Below are positions 1-8,830 of a stretch of 64,000 nucleotides of DNA, piece by piece (position 1 is the stretch's first letter; every line of letters begins with the position of its first letter). The DNA comes from Deltaproteobacteria bacterium (GTDB lineage: Bacteria > Myxococcota_A > Polyangia > GCA-2747355): assembly GCA_020633415.1 (NCBI GenBank), contig JACKDQ010000017.1, positions 6,773 through 70,772 of the forward strand. The letters run 5' to 3'. A program made the translations under genes and the position numbers. The notes beneath the pieces are model-generated. The model saw only the letters and a list, made by a program, of their open reading frames with translations, was not told where the DNA came from and did not search any database.

Positions 1-1
1 G

Positions 2-805
2 ATGGGTACGGGCCGAGCCGTCGAGTACGCCCCCAACGGCGCGTTGGTGCAGCCGAGCGTCCATCCGGATTACTCGGGAAAACTGTTCAACCTGAGCAGC
101 GCCAAGGCGCTGATCGTGACGACGAGCGTGGAGACGATGGGGGGAAGCGGGGCGAAGACGGGCGTCTTCGCGTCGGAGATGACGGCACCGTATTACGAGT
201 TTCTTGGTGCAGGCATGGAGGTCGACATCGCCAGCATCAAAGGCGGTAAGATACCGATCGATCCGCTTTCGTTCCTGCCGCAAATCATCTCCAAGTACGA
301 CACGCGCTATCAGCGAGACAATGTCCTCTTGGCCAAGACCAACGCTTCGCTCAAGATCGACGATCTGGACTTCACCGAGTACGACGTCATCTTTATCGCC
401 GGCGGCTGGGGAGCTGCCTACGACCTGGGCTTTTCCGACGCTCTCGGTGAAAAGCTTTCAGTGGCGCACAAAGCCGGGATTCCGCTGGGCGCCGTCTGTC
501 ACGGTTCACTGGGTTTCCTCAGGGCGATAGACGCGAGTGGAAATCCGCTCGTCAAGGGGCGGCGGATGACGGGTGTCACCGATAAGCAGGTGAAGGAACT
601 GGGGATCGAAATCACCCCGCAGCATCCAGAGACCGAGCTAAGAAAAGCGGGCGCGATTTTCGAGAGCATCACGACGACGCAGGATTTTCTGGCCAACTAT
701 GTCGTTTCCGATGGCAGTATCGTCACGGGACAGAACCAAAATGCTGGCGCGGAGGTTGCGCATCGGCTGATGGAACTGGTTGAAAAGAACCAGTCGTCGA
801 AATAG
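2..805 (+). CDS. DJ-1/PfpI family protein (class I glutamine amidotransferase-like)
   Basis: DJ-1/PfpI superfamily protein, closest in layout to Hsp31-like glyoxalase/chaperone members. The nucleophile elbow reads GAVCHGS, putting the reactive cysteine at about residue 166 with His167 beside it. An upstream glycine-rich turn (IAGGWGA, about 132-138) follows the strand DVIFI. A candidate acidic partner is Glu59 in VFASEMTAPY. At 267 residues it is close to the family norm. The window begins one base before the ATG, so the true start and any upstream partner cannot be judged. A role in detoxifying reactive aldehydes or in protein quality control is family inference only. A clear intrinsic terminator follows. 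Confidence 0.8.
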   Translation: MGTGRAVEYAPNGALVQPSVHPDYSGKLFNLSSAKALIVTTSVETMGGSGAKTGVFASEMTAPYYEFLGAGMEVDIASIKGGKIPIDPLSFLPQIISKYDTRYQRDNVLLAKTNASLKIDDLDFTEYDVIFIAGGWGAAYDLGFSDALGEKLSVAHKAGIPLGAVCHGSLGFLRAIDASGNPLVKGRRMTGVTDKQVKELGIEITPQHPETELRKAGAIFESITTTQDFLANYVVSDGSIVTGQNQNAGAEVAHRLMELVEKNQSSK

Positions 806-974
806 CAGCGCGCCAAGCAGGGACCCCTTGCTCACGTGCTAATCGTTGGCGAAAAGGCCGCAGCAATCACAGGGAATCACGGCAACGTCTCGATCGTGGC
901 CAACGCTGTTGGTTTGTGACGCTTTGAAACCCTTGAGGTGCTGACAGCTTCAAATCCTCTCGCCCGACAAAAGA

Positions 975-998
975 GCCGCCTTAGGCGGCCTTTTTTTT
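975..998 (+). terminator. Rho-independent terminator
   Basis: A perfect 6-bp GC stem, GCCGCC (975-980) and GGCGGC (984-989) with a TTA loop, is followed by eight T residues (991-998). It lies 170 bases after the DJ-1-like gene and probably ends that transcript. The rest of the 806-1157 gap shows no convincing gene. Confidence 0.85.
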
Positions 999-1157
999 GT
1001 GTTGGAGGCTTTGTGAGGCTTTCTACTCCTTAGGCAGAGCAGGTATCGCGGGCGTTATCGTCATGGAGACCTGAGGCAAACAGTCTGCAAGCGGAGGGCA
1101 ATCGTTCGGGGCGTGGAGTGCGGCTTTGACCAAGCGATCCGTTTTCTGATGACATGC

Positions 1158-3728
1158 CTATTTGAAGACCAGCTTGCCGCGCGTGATGCGGACGCTCTGT
1201 TTGCCACGGTTGGCGACGACCTGCTGGCGTAGTGTTGCGATCCACTGCTTGCGCAGGCCAGCGGCGATCGCTTCGGCAGGGTTGTAACACTTGCCCTCGA
1301 TCATGAGCCCCAGCGTTCTCAAGGAGAGCGGGCTGGTTGTCGAATCGAAGCGCAGGCCGGCGCTCTTGAAGACCTTGAGGATCTGTCGTTGGGGAAGCAC
1401 CCCAAAAACCATCGCGTCCTTTTGCGCCGAAATGCTGACTTGGTCGCCACGTTTGAGTCTTCCGTCGAGACGCCAGTCGGTGAGTTGGTCGACAACATGC
1501 TTGATCAGGACTCGCTTGGCGCCCCGAGCGCTCGTGACGTTGCTGAGTTTCGCCAGCAGTGCATCGATCGCTGAGGGCTCCAGCGTCAGCGTCGTCTTGG
1601 AGCTCGCCATCGCGGTCAGCTCTTTTTGCAGCACCTGTGCTTGCGCATTGCGATCAAGACCGCGGAAGGGAACCACGTCGAAACGATCGACAAGCGCCTT
1701 GCCGAGCTGGTTTTTCAGCTGCCCTTCGACGTCGAGCTGCACCGCCTCAGCCGAGGCGCCAAAACCTATCTTGCTCTGGGCATCCATCCCCGCATTGGTT
1801 GTGGCGATGATCAGCGTGTTGCGAAAGTCGATCAACCGGCCGCCGCCATCGTTGATCTCACCGTTTTGCAGGATGCCGAGCAGAATGTCGCGAAGCTCGC
1901 GAGGCGCGCGATCGATCTCGTCGAGCAGAATCACGCTGTAGGGATTGTCGCGCACCGGGTCGGAGAGCAGTGAGGGCTCGGTGCTACGGCTGTCGCTCGC
2001 CGCCCCGAGCAGTTGTTTCGCGACGAGACCCGGCTGCAGCGACGACGCATCGATCTTGATCAAGCGCTTCGGATCGCCAAAGACCCGCAAGGCGAGCTGC
2101 TTAGCCAGCTCGGTTTTGCCCGTCCCCGGTGGCCCCGAGAGCAGCAGGGCGCCGAGTGGCCCCTCCCTGGGCAGGTAGCCGGCGAACGCTCGTTTGAGCG
2201 GCTTGACCGCAGCCTCGATCGCCTGAGGTTGGCCGAAGAGTCCTTTGGCCAATTCTTGCGGCAGCTGAGAGATTTCGCGTCGCTCGCGCTTGGAAAAGAT
2301 TCCGCGCAGGAAGCGAATTCCGGTCTGCTTGACGGCGGTCTCGACGATCAGCTTCTCGTTGACCTTCGTCTTTCCCGAAGCGACCGCCGAGGCCACGGCC
2401 TCCTCGAGCAGCGTCAGGTTGGCGTCGGGCCGAACGCCTTTGAGATAGCGGTCGAGCCGCATGATCGCGTTCAGCGCGCGCTTGGAGATCGTGACGTTGG
2501 ATTCGCGCGACAGTTTTGCTGCGACCTTGGGCAGAATCTTTTTGCGGGTAACCTTGGCACTGAGTTCTTCCACCGGAACGGCAACCAATCGACGGTCCAG
2601 CGCGCGGTCTTGGGTGATCAGCCGCAATTCGCCCTTCGTGGTGGCCAGCAGCGTGGTCAAGCCTTTCGCCAGCGCCGGCTTGAGCAGGTTGGCAAGGTCG
2701 ATATTGCTGTCCTCGGTTAGTCCGGCCCCTTTGATCAAATGCGCTTCGTCGAGCAGCAGCACGACATTGTGTTTGAGTGCTTCGTCGAGCATTCCGCCGA
2801 CTTTGGCTTCGAACTCGCCCGAATACTTGGTGTCGCGCACGATGTCGCCAACGCTGACCAAGACCACACGGCGGTTTTTCAGCTTCTCTGGAACATCTCC
2901 GGCGAGCATGTCGAGCGCGAACTGTTCGAAGATCTGAGATTTGCCTACGCCGGGATCGCCGGTGAGGATCGCGTTGGCCTTTTTGCCCATCGAAAGGATG
3001 TGCTTGACGCGTCTGAGCTCCGCGTTGCGTCCATAGGCGGGTGAAAGCAGTCCCTCGATGCCCATCTGCGTCAGATCGGTGCCGACCTGCAGCAAGACCG
3101 ATCCTTTAGGTAGTGCGGCCGCACGAAAAGGCGTCTTCGCGGCCACTGGTTTGAGCGGCGTCGTGTGGCTCGCCTCCGGGGCGTTCGACAGCTTTGGGCT
3201 GCCCGCTCGCCCGCTTCTCGCGTTGGCTTGCAGCGGGTACCGAAAGCCCTTGGAACGCGGACGCTGTTCGTAACTTGGAGCCAAAAGTGGCTGGTACGCG
3301 CTGGGGATCGACGCGACGGGTACAGCGGGTCCGGCCTGCGCGAGCAGTCGGTCGAAGGTCTGGCGAGCACGTGTTGCCCGCGTACCGTCGGACCCCAAGT
3401 TGGCAAACAGCCGCTGGTACCTCGGTCGATCGCCTTCGAGCTCAAGCAGTAGCTGGTACTCTCCATCTTGGCCCCGTCGGAGGTACACCGTCTCGGATGC
3501 GGAAAAAGAGAACTCCACCCGGCCTACGACTTCCGGCGTGACAAATATTTCGCCATCGCTGAGTTCGTAGGCGATGTGGCCTCGAACGTTGAGCAGCTCC
3601 TGCGCTTCAAAGGTGACGCGATGCCAGCGGGTCTCGGTTGCGTTGGCCGAGGCACCGCGCCCGACGAGGCCAAGCACCGCGACAAGAAGGATGGTAGTCA
3701 GACCAAAGCGGTAACGATGGCGCTTCAT
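1158..3728 (-). CDS. Exported or membrane-anchored two-domain Clp-type AAA+ ATPase
   Basis: About 856 residues. The chosen ATG begins a Sec-like leader (KRHRYRF, then a hydrophobic stretch to about residue 28, with a likely cut after ASANA). Residues 30-230 hold no Clp-N domain. AAA-1: Walker A GDPGVGKS (257-264), pore loop KYSGEFE (301-307), Walker B LLLDEAH (about 324-330). AAA-2: Walker A GPPGTGKT (532-539), Walker B VILLDEID (599-606), sensor-1 IIATTNAG, sensor-2 ARG (734-736). The AAA-2 region that carries a GYVG pore loop in ClpB reads LLGAASDS here, so the pore tyrosine is missing. Both ATPase sites look intact, which is odd for a protein with a leader, since the periplasm lacks ATP. 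Reading further upstream would run through a dispersed repeat, so the shorter start is preferred. Substrate unknown. Confidence 0.8.
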   Translation of the reverse strand: MKRHRYRFGLTTILLVAVLGLVGRGASANATETRWHRVTFEAQELLNVRGHIAYELSDGEIFVTPEVVGRVEFSFSASETVYLRRGQDGEYQLLLELEGDRPRYQRLFANLGSDGTRATRARQTFDRLLAQAGPAVPVASIPSAYQPLLAPSYEQRPRSKGFRYPLQANARSGRAGSPKLSNAPEASHTTPLKPVAAKTPFRAAALPKGSVLLQVGTDLTQMGIEGLLSPAYGRNAELRRVKHILSMGKKANAILTGDPGVGKSQIFEQFALDMLAGDVPEKLKNRRVVLVSVGDIVRDTKYSGEFEAKVGGMLDEALKHNVVLLLDEAHLIKGAGLTEDSNIDLANLLKPALAKGLTTLLATTKGELRLITQDRALDRRLVAVPVEELSAKVTRKKILPKVAAKLSRESNVTISKRALNAIMRLDRYLKGVRPDANLTLLEEAVASAVASGKTKVNEKLIVETAVKQTGIRFLRGIFSKRERREISQLPQELAKGLFGQPQAIEAAVKPLKRAFAGYLPREGPLGALLLSGPPGTGKTELAKQLALRVFGDPKRLIKIDASSLQPGLVAKQLLGAASDSRSTEPSLLSDPVRDNPYSVILLDEIDRAPRELRDILLGILQNGEINDGGGRLIDFRNTLIIATTNAGMDAQSKIGFGASAEAVQLDVEGQLKNQLGKALVDRFDVVPFRGLDRNAQAQVLQKELTAMASSKTTLTLEPSAIDALLAKLSNVTSARGAKRVLIKHVVDQLTDWRLDGRLKRGDQVSISAQKDAMVFGVLPQRQILKVFKSAGLRFDSTTSPLSLRTLGLMIEGKCYNPAEAIAAGLRKQWIATLRQQVVANRGKQSVRITRGKLVFK

Positions 3729-3844
3729 GATCGCAGATCTTTGCAGCGTTCGTGCCAAGGGTATGGCCAGCCACCCGCCCAAAACAGCGGTAATAACAGG
3801 CTCTTCGACCTGCTGCTTGTCGAACCCAAGTGGTGACCAGTTTA

Positions 3845-3901
3845 GCCGCGCCGAGGGACGAACAGTAGCAGCGCCAGCCAGGTGCGGTGTTGAAGCGCGA
3901 C
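3845..3901. repeat. 57-bp dispersed repeat, copy A
   Basis: Matches 9496-9552 at 54 of 57 positions. The ends GCCGCGC and GCGCGAC are near-perfect inverted copies of each other, giving it a miniature-element look. It lies about 117-173 bases upstream of the AAA+ start codon, in the 305-bp gap 3729-4033, which otherwise shows no gene. Confidence 0.85.
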
Positions 3902-4033
3902 AGCGGCTTGTCTTTGGCATGCTCTGCAGCATGGCGCAGAGTGGAAGGTGCGGGAGTTGTTTGCGCTAGCGCATCACGATGCGTAGCCGAGTGGCGCGCT
4001 GTCTTGACGATGGCGCGCCGGGCTCGGCCGCCG

Positions 4034-6163
4034 CTACTTGATGATCTTCTGGTCGATCGTGAGTTCGCCATCTGCATCGCGAACGAGACGGAGCGTCAGC
4101 TTGTGGTTCGAGGTGCGGTCGGGTGCAACGATGGTCGAGACCTGACGCAGCAACTGCGCGTTGTCGCCGATGGCGCGGGTGAGCAGCTTCGCACTGCGCT
4201 CGGCCAGCCCGGAGACGCGCAGCTTGAGCGCCCCTTTGCCGTCACCGTAGAAGGTCAATAGCAATGACTTGTCGTCGGCCGCGGTGAAGCGCTGTTTGAG
4301 CGTCGACAGCAAATTGGCCTCGAGCACCACGTCATCGAGCGCCGGCATGGTCCGCTGCATGGCCACCTTGGCGGTGCTCAGCACGAACGCCCGCGTGCCC
4401 TTCGCGCCCTTGAGCGCGAATCGTCGGCGTTGTTTCTCTTTGGCGCCGTGGATCGAAGGCATTTTCGCCAAACGCTCGGCGAGGGCGGCCGTTCGGGGGT
4501 GCACGTAGACGATCGACCCCGGATCCTCAGCCTGTACGTCGCGCTTGGGAACGATCTTGTCGGCGACCATGGCACCCGCGAAGTAGATATCTTGACCCTT
4601 GAGCTTGAGTGCCGCGGTAAAGTTGACCGGCTTTTTGGAGCGCGCTTTGCCGCGATAGGTCAGTCGACCGCGACCGCCGACCCGTTCAACCTGGTTGGAG
4701 TCGATCAGCTTACCGTCCACCTTGACGATCTTGCTCAAGATCTGATCCATGCGGCCCTTCTTGCCGGTTGCGAAGATGATCTCGTCGACCTCCGTCTTCG
4801 AACCGTCGGTCATGGTCATCTGGAAACGTCCGCTCTTGAGTTTTTTCACCGACGCCAGGCGCGTCGGATGGGGGATCAGCTCATGATCGCCCACGTGCTC
4901 GGTGAGGTCGGTGTACCAGGGGCGTCCATACTCGACGTGCGTGCGAATCGTCTTGCCGCTGATGCCGATCCAGTGCATCACCCGCGGTGAGCCGGTAAAC
5001 GAATTGCTGTAGCCGTAGGCGCCTTCGAGCGCGCGGCGGAACAGGTATTTGGTCGTCATGTAACCCGAGTCGTGGGGTCCGACGACGGCGATGTCCTTGC
5101 CGTTGTGGCGCTCGAGCGGCGTCAGGTTGGTCGGGTCGGCGACCTCGGCCATGAAGGTGTCGGAGTGCATCACCTTCGGATTCGGGCCCTTGAGCTCAGC
5201 TTGGAGCAGTGCGTTCGACGCGGGGTCGAGGTTGGGAAGCTGTGAATCGCCCAGCCCAGCGGTAAAGACGATGCGTTCGCTGAAGACGACCTCCCCGGTG
5301 CCGAGCATCACGCGGTAGCGCGTCGGCCAAGACTTGTCGCCCGATGCGTTGCGGTCCTCCAGCGAGATCACGCTTCTGTCGAAGAGGATCGGATAGGGTG
5401 TCAGCGCTCGATCGATGGCGGCGATGCCGCCGAGGTCTCGAAACGGCGACATGTAGAGCGGCGATGCGTGGGAAAGGTCGACGAGGCCGTGGAACGAGTC
5501 GGGCACACCCCACTTGTCGACCTGTAGCTTGCGTTCGGGGCCGTAGTTGGAGCTGTTGATGAATCCGGCTTCGTCGAGCGTCGCGAACGTGCTGGTGTAG
5601 CGACGCGACTCCTCGATGGTGAGAATTCGCTGCTGGCTACCCTTGCGCGCCGCCACGCTGGTCATAATCGTGTCGGCCGTGCCGCCGCCGATATGAATTT
5701 CGTCGAAGACCTGCGCCTCCGCGATGAATTTGCCGCTCCGTTGGGCCCGCTTCAAGCCGGTCGCGATCTGATTGGAGCGCGCGTCGAGCTCCGCTTGTGA
5801 CGTCGTCACCAGCCCGGTCCGCATGTGCTGGTCGCGGGCGATCGCCAAGACCGTCTTCTGTTGCAGGCTCAGGGTTCCGAATTCGTGTTCGGCCTTTTGC
5901 CAATAGGGGGCGTCCTGCAGCAGCAGCTCAAGCTTGCCGGACGTACGATAGTCCGACGCCAGGAGTTTGGCGTACTCGGTCATCGGCGAGTATTTGACGA
6001 GCGGGCTCTGATAATAGCGGCTATCGGTGCGTTTCGATGTCTGTGGCGATCGGGCGGAGGCGTGCTTGCGCGCCGTCGCCGCAGCAGGAAGAAGCAAGAT
6101 CGCGATCGCGATCGCCAATCCTCGTGCCGTTGCTGTCCATCGACTGAGTCTGTCTTGCGTCAT
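4034..6163 (-). CDS. Exported FAD/NAD(P)-binding oxidoreductase-like protein
   Basis: About 709 residues from the chosen ATG (MTQDRLSRW...), whose leader has a hydrophobic core (about 15-30) ending in an Ala-rich cut region. A second ATG at 6175 is possible. The middle resembles a two-dinucleotide-domain flavoprotein or monooxygenase: FAD-site-like IHIGGGTAD (about 157-164, lacking the third Gly of GxGxxG), NAD(P)-site-like IAVVGPHDSG (358-367), and the ATG-type strand EIIFATGKKG (461-470). The first 150 and last 130 residues match nothing I recognise. Most flavoproteins of this class are cytoplasmic, so a Sec-type leader is unusual; no Tat twin-arginine motif is visible. It is followed by the exported AAA+ gene on the same strand. 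Substrate unknown. Confidence 0.65.
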   Translation of the reverse strand: MTQDRLSRWTATARGLAIAIAILLLPAAATARKHASARSPQTSKRTDSRYYQSPLVKYSPMTEYAKLLASDYRTSGKLELLLQDAPYWQKAEHEFGTLSLQQKTVLAIARDQHMRTGLVTTSQAELDARSNQIATGLKRAQRSGKFIAEAQVFDEIHIGGGTADTIMTSVAARKGSQQRILTIEESRRYTSTFATLDEAGFINSSNYGPERKLQVDKWGVPDSFHGLVDLSHASPLYMSPFRDLGGIAAIDRALTPYPILFDRSVISLEDRNASGDKSWPTRYRVMLGTGEVVFSERIVFTAGLGDSQLPNLDPASNALLQAELKGPNPKVMHSDTFMAEVADPTNLTPLERHNGKDIAVVGPHDSGYMTTKYLFRRALEGAYGYSNSFTGSPRVMHWIGISGKTIRTHVEYGRPWYTDLTEHVGDHELIPHPTRLASVKKLKSGRFQMTMTDGSKTEVDEIIFATGKKGRMDQILSKIVKVDGKLIDSNQVERVGGRGRLTYRGKARSKKPVNFTAALKLKGQDIYFAGAMVADKIVPKRDVQAEDPGSIVYVHPRTAALAERLAKMPSIHGAKEKQRRRFALKGAKGTRAFVLSTAKVAMQRTMPALDDVVLEANLLSTLKQRFTAADDKSLLLTFYGDGKGALKLRVSGLAERSAKLLTRAIGDNAQLLRQVSTIVAPDRTSNHKLTLRLVRDADGELTIDQKIIK

Positions 6164-6312
6164 CGTGTGTAACATTCCGTTGTCGTTGCGTTTTGGGGTG
6201 GTCCACGCGAAAACAGTGGTTCGCGTGCCAGATCCGAGCGACACCTCCATAAGCAGGTTGCGTGCCGTCCACCCCGGCGAGAAGACGCGCGGTAATGTTT
6301 GTAGATTTTGAA

Positions 6313-6330
6313 GGGCGCCGCTGGGCGCCC
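6313..6330. other. Perfect hairpin between same-strand genes
   Basis: GGGCGCC (6313-6319) pairs with GGCGCCC (6324-6330) across a 4-base loop. No T-run follows on either strand, so it is not a classical terminator. It lies in the gap 6164-6441 between the S41 protease and the flavoprotein-like gene and could set a processing or attenuation point. No gene is seen in that gap. Confidence 0.45.
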
Positions 6331-6441
6331 GGTGGCTAGTTAAGTAGCACTATGGAAGATCTAATTAAGCCGCTGTATATAGACCGGTCGATCGCGATGG
6401 TAGGTCGTGGCAGCGCGGAGGCGGCGCAGGTCATCGAGGCG

Positions 6442-7713
6442 TTAGCTGCCGGTGCGCATGGTCAGCAGGCGGCGCGCGGCCTGGACCTGGGCGTCTTTCG
6501 CCAGCTCGCGCGGGGCACCGGCCGGAGGCGCGGCGATGGCGAAGTCCGGGATGACCCCTTGACCTTGAAACGCGTGCCCCGACGGCCCGAAGAATCGGGC
6601 GATGGAGAGCTTGAGCGCCCAGCCATCGTCGAGATCGAGGATCTTCTCGACGGTGCCCTTGCCGGCGCTGGGCTGACCGACGATCACGGCGCGCTGATGA
6701 TCGCGCAGCGCGCCGGCGACGATCTCCGCGCCGGAGGCGGTGTGTTCACCGATCAAGACCACCAGCGGCAGGGTGTCTGCGGGGTCTTTGCGCGCAGCGC
6801 GCAGGACCTCTTTTTTTCCTCCACGGCGTTTGAGGGTGACGATCGTCTTTTGCGGCGACAAGAAGCGTTCGGCAACGGCGACGGCGCGGTCGAGCAAGCC
6901 GCCGGGGCAGCCGCGCAGGTCGACGATGAAGCCGCGGGCCCCTTTGCCGATCTGTTCGGCGACTAGGCGGTCGAGCTCTTCGGCGGCGCGCTTGCGAAAG
7001 GACGTGATGCGCAGGTAGCCAATCTTATCCTCGGCCAGGAGTTGTCCCGAGACGGCAGGGAGGGCGATCGATCCGCGCACCACGGGCAGGTTCCATTCCT
7101 GCGCCTCGCGTTGCACGATCAGCTCGACGCTCGATCCCTCCGGCCCGCGGATCAGATCGACGATCTGCAGCAGCGATAGCTCGGCAGTGCGCTTGCCATC
7201 GATGGCCAAGAAGCGATCGCCGCCTTTGATCCCCGCTTTTTCCGCCGGCGATCCGGACAGCACTTCGCTGGCGAAGACGACGTTTTCGAGCTTCTTGATC
7301 ACGACGCCGATGCCGGAAAAGCGCCCCTTGATTCCCAGACGCATCTCCTTGATCTGGCGCGGCGTGAGCAGGGCGTTGACCCGTTGCTTCTTCAGTTGAA
7401 TCAGCCGATCGAGCACGCCCTGGATCGCGCCCGTCCAAAGCAGGTCCTCGTCGATCTTTTTGTCGACGTAGTTGGCCTGAATCAACGCCATCACGCGGGC
7501 AAAGGCCGCTTGGGCGTTGGGGATCGTTCGCTTCTCTTCGTCTTGCAGGAGGAAGGGAGCCTTCGCCGGCGCTGCCGCTTGCGCGACCGTGCCGATCGCC
7601 GCGCTGGGTTGGGGTGTGCTGCGACTCGGACCGGGTTCGCCAGGCTCGCCGCCGCATTGCGTGAGCGCGCAGAGTGCGATGATGGCGCCGTGCTGCAAGA
7701 GTGAGGATTGCAT
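6442..7713 (-). CDS. S41-family C-terminal processing peptidase, lipoprotein (CtpA-like)
   Basis: A 423-residue serine protease. The N-terminus ends in a lipobox (ALTQC, Cys20), so it is probably anchored on the outer face of a membrane. A PDZ domain spans about 130-205 (RFSGIGVVI, AGIKGGDRFLAIDG). The catalytic core gives FIVDLRGCPGG, then Ser327 in HTASGAEI and Lys352 in GKGTVEK, matching the Ser-Lys dyad of CtpA proteases. A strong AAAGGAGT ribosome-binding site precedes the ATG. It starts 10 bases after the anti-sigma gene, so sigma factor, anti-sigma factor and protease look like one operon. A role in trimming envelope proteins or the anti-sigma factor is inference. Confidence 0.9.
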   Translation of the reverse strand: MQSSLLQHGAIIALCALTQCGGEPGEPGPSRSTPQPSAAIGTVAQAAAPAKAPFLLQDEEKRTIPNAQAAFARVMALIQANYVDKKIDEDLLWTGAIQGVLDRLIQLKKQRVNALLTPRQIKEMRLGIKGRFSGIGVVIKKLENVVFASEVLSGSPAEKAGIKGGDRFLAIDGKRTAELSLLQIVDLIRGPEGSSVELIVQREAQEWNLPVVRGSIALPAVSGQLLAEDKIGYLRITSFRKRAAEELDRLVAEQIGKGARGFIVDLRGCPGGLLDRAVAVAERFLSPQKTIVTLKRRGGKKEVLRAARKDPADTLPLVVLIGEHTASGAEIVAGALRDHQRAVIVGQPSAGKGTVEKILDLDDGWALKLSIARFFGPSGHAFQGQGVIPDFAIAAPPAGAPRELAKDAQVQAARRLLTMRTGS

Positions 7714-7723
7714 GGTGACTCCT

Positions 7724-8191
7724 TTAAAGGGTGTTCGGTGAGAGCGCCATCAGGTCGGCGGCGTCGTAGTTTTCGATCAGTACCTGGCGGTCGCTCGGTT
7801 GGAGCGCCGCGTTTGTCGACGACAGCGGTCGCGCGGGAAGGGCGAACCAGAGCGCGAGCAAGACCAGAACGGCGAAGGCCAGCGCTTGGTAGACGGGAAT
7901 CGGTCGCCGAACGGCGAGGCTGAGGCGCTGCCAGAGACTGCGGCGAAAGCGCCGCTCCACGGCCCCGCGTAGGCGCTGGTGAAGGTCGGTGCCGGGGCGT
8001 GCCGTGTCGTCGCTCCAGCCCAGGGCGGTGAGGTCGGCGTGGAGCGCACAGTACGCGCGAGCGCAGTCGCCGCATCTGGCCAGGTGCCGGGCCACGCGAC
8101 CACGCTCCGTCGCCGGCAATTCGTCGTAGTGGTAGTCGATCAGCCGTTCGCTCACATCTTGGCACGTGAACGGGGTGTCGGTTCTATCCAT
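7724..8191 (-). CDS. Zinc-finger anti-sigma factor, membrane-bound
   Basis: A 155-residue protein with the HxxxCxxC zinc-binding anti-sigma signature at His36, Cys40 and Cys43 (RHLARCGDCARAY). This is followed by one membrane span at about 97-119 and a short outer tail. The family binds its cognate ECF sigma factor at the membrane and releases it on an envelope signal. Its start overlaps the end of the sigma gene by 8 bases, indicating translational coupling. The gene downstream is a surface protease, a plausible partner in signal-dependent release (inference). Confidence 0.88.
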   Translation of the reverse strand: MDRTDTPFTCQDVSERLIDYHYDELPATERGRVARHLARCGDCARAYCALHADLTALGWSDDTARPGTDLHQRLRGAVERRFRRSLWQRLSLAVRRPIPVYQALAFAVLVLLALWFALPARPLSSTNAALQPSDRQVLIENYDAADLMALSPNTL

Positions 8192-8732
8192 CCCACTGCT
8201 CCTCTTCGTCGAGCGCGCCGCGCAGCGCGGCGATGGCGGCGTGCACGCGTGACTTCACGGTGCCTTCGGGCACCTGCTGGACCTCGGCGATTTCGCGGTA
8301 ACTCAGCTCGCCGACCTGCTTGAGCAACAGCACCTGTTGGTGCGCCGTCGACAGGCGCTCTATGGCACCCTGCAGGGTGCGCCCGCGCGCCAAGGTTTGG
8401 CTCAAGTCGTCGGGCGAACGCGTCGCGGCGCGCTCTTCGTCGGCCGCTCGCGCCAGCGCTCGTCGCTGTCGCTGGTCGCTGCGCAGCGCGTTCAGGCAGC
8501 GATTGCGCGCCACGGTGAACAGCCAGGCGGCGAAGCGTCCTTGGCTGAGATCGAAGGACCGGTCCTCCAAGACAGTGAGGAAGATCTCCTGAAAGAGGTC
8601 CTCCGCTTGCGCGCCGTCTCGGACCTGACGCGCGACATAGCCAAAGAGGCGCCGATGATAGCGGCGGTACAGCTCGTCGAAGGCTGAGATGTCGCCTTCG
8701 CGTAGCCTCTTGACCAAGTCTTCGTCACTCAT
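8184..8732 (-). CDS. ECF RNA polymerase sigma factor (RpoE-like)
   Basis: A 182-residue ECF sigma factor. Region 2 is clear (FDELYRRYHRRLFGYV, then AEDLFQEIF) and region 4 carries the helix-turn-helix LSYREIAEVQQVPEGTVKSRVH. There is no region 1.1 or 3, as expected for ECF factors. It is first in the operon with its overlapping anti-sigma gene and the S41 protease. No convincing ECF-type promoter was identified upstream, so autoregulation is not shown. The regulon is unknown; the exported oxidoreductase and AAA+ genes lie downstream on the same strand and are candidates. Confidence 0.92.
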   Translation of the reverse strand: MSDEDLVKRLREGDISAFDELYRRYHRRLFGYVARQVRDGAQAEDLFQEIFLTVLEDRSFDLSQGRFAAWLFTVARNRCLNALRSDQRQRRALARAADEERAATRSPDDLSQTLARGRTLQGAIERLSTAHQQVLLLKQVGELSYREIAEVQQVPEGTVKSRVHAAIAALRGALDEEEQWDG

Positions 8733-8830
8733 CGCGCTGTTTTTCTATCACCACATAGCTAGAACACCGAACGCTTCGCGATCGTTCAATGGGACGAGGA
8801 CGCTTCCGAAGTTTTCGAAGAAATAGCGAG

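Noticed and set aside
3729..3932. Longer N-terminus of the AAA+ protein
   Set aside because: The frame is open, but the extension is encoded across the 57-bp dispersed repeat and would bury the signal peptide inside the protein.
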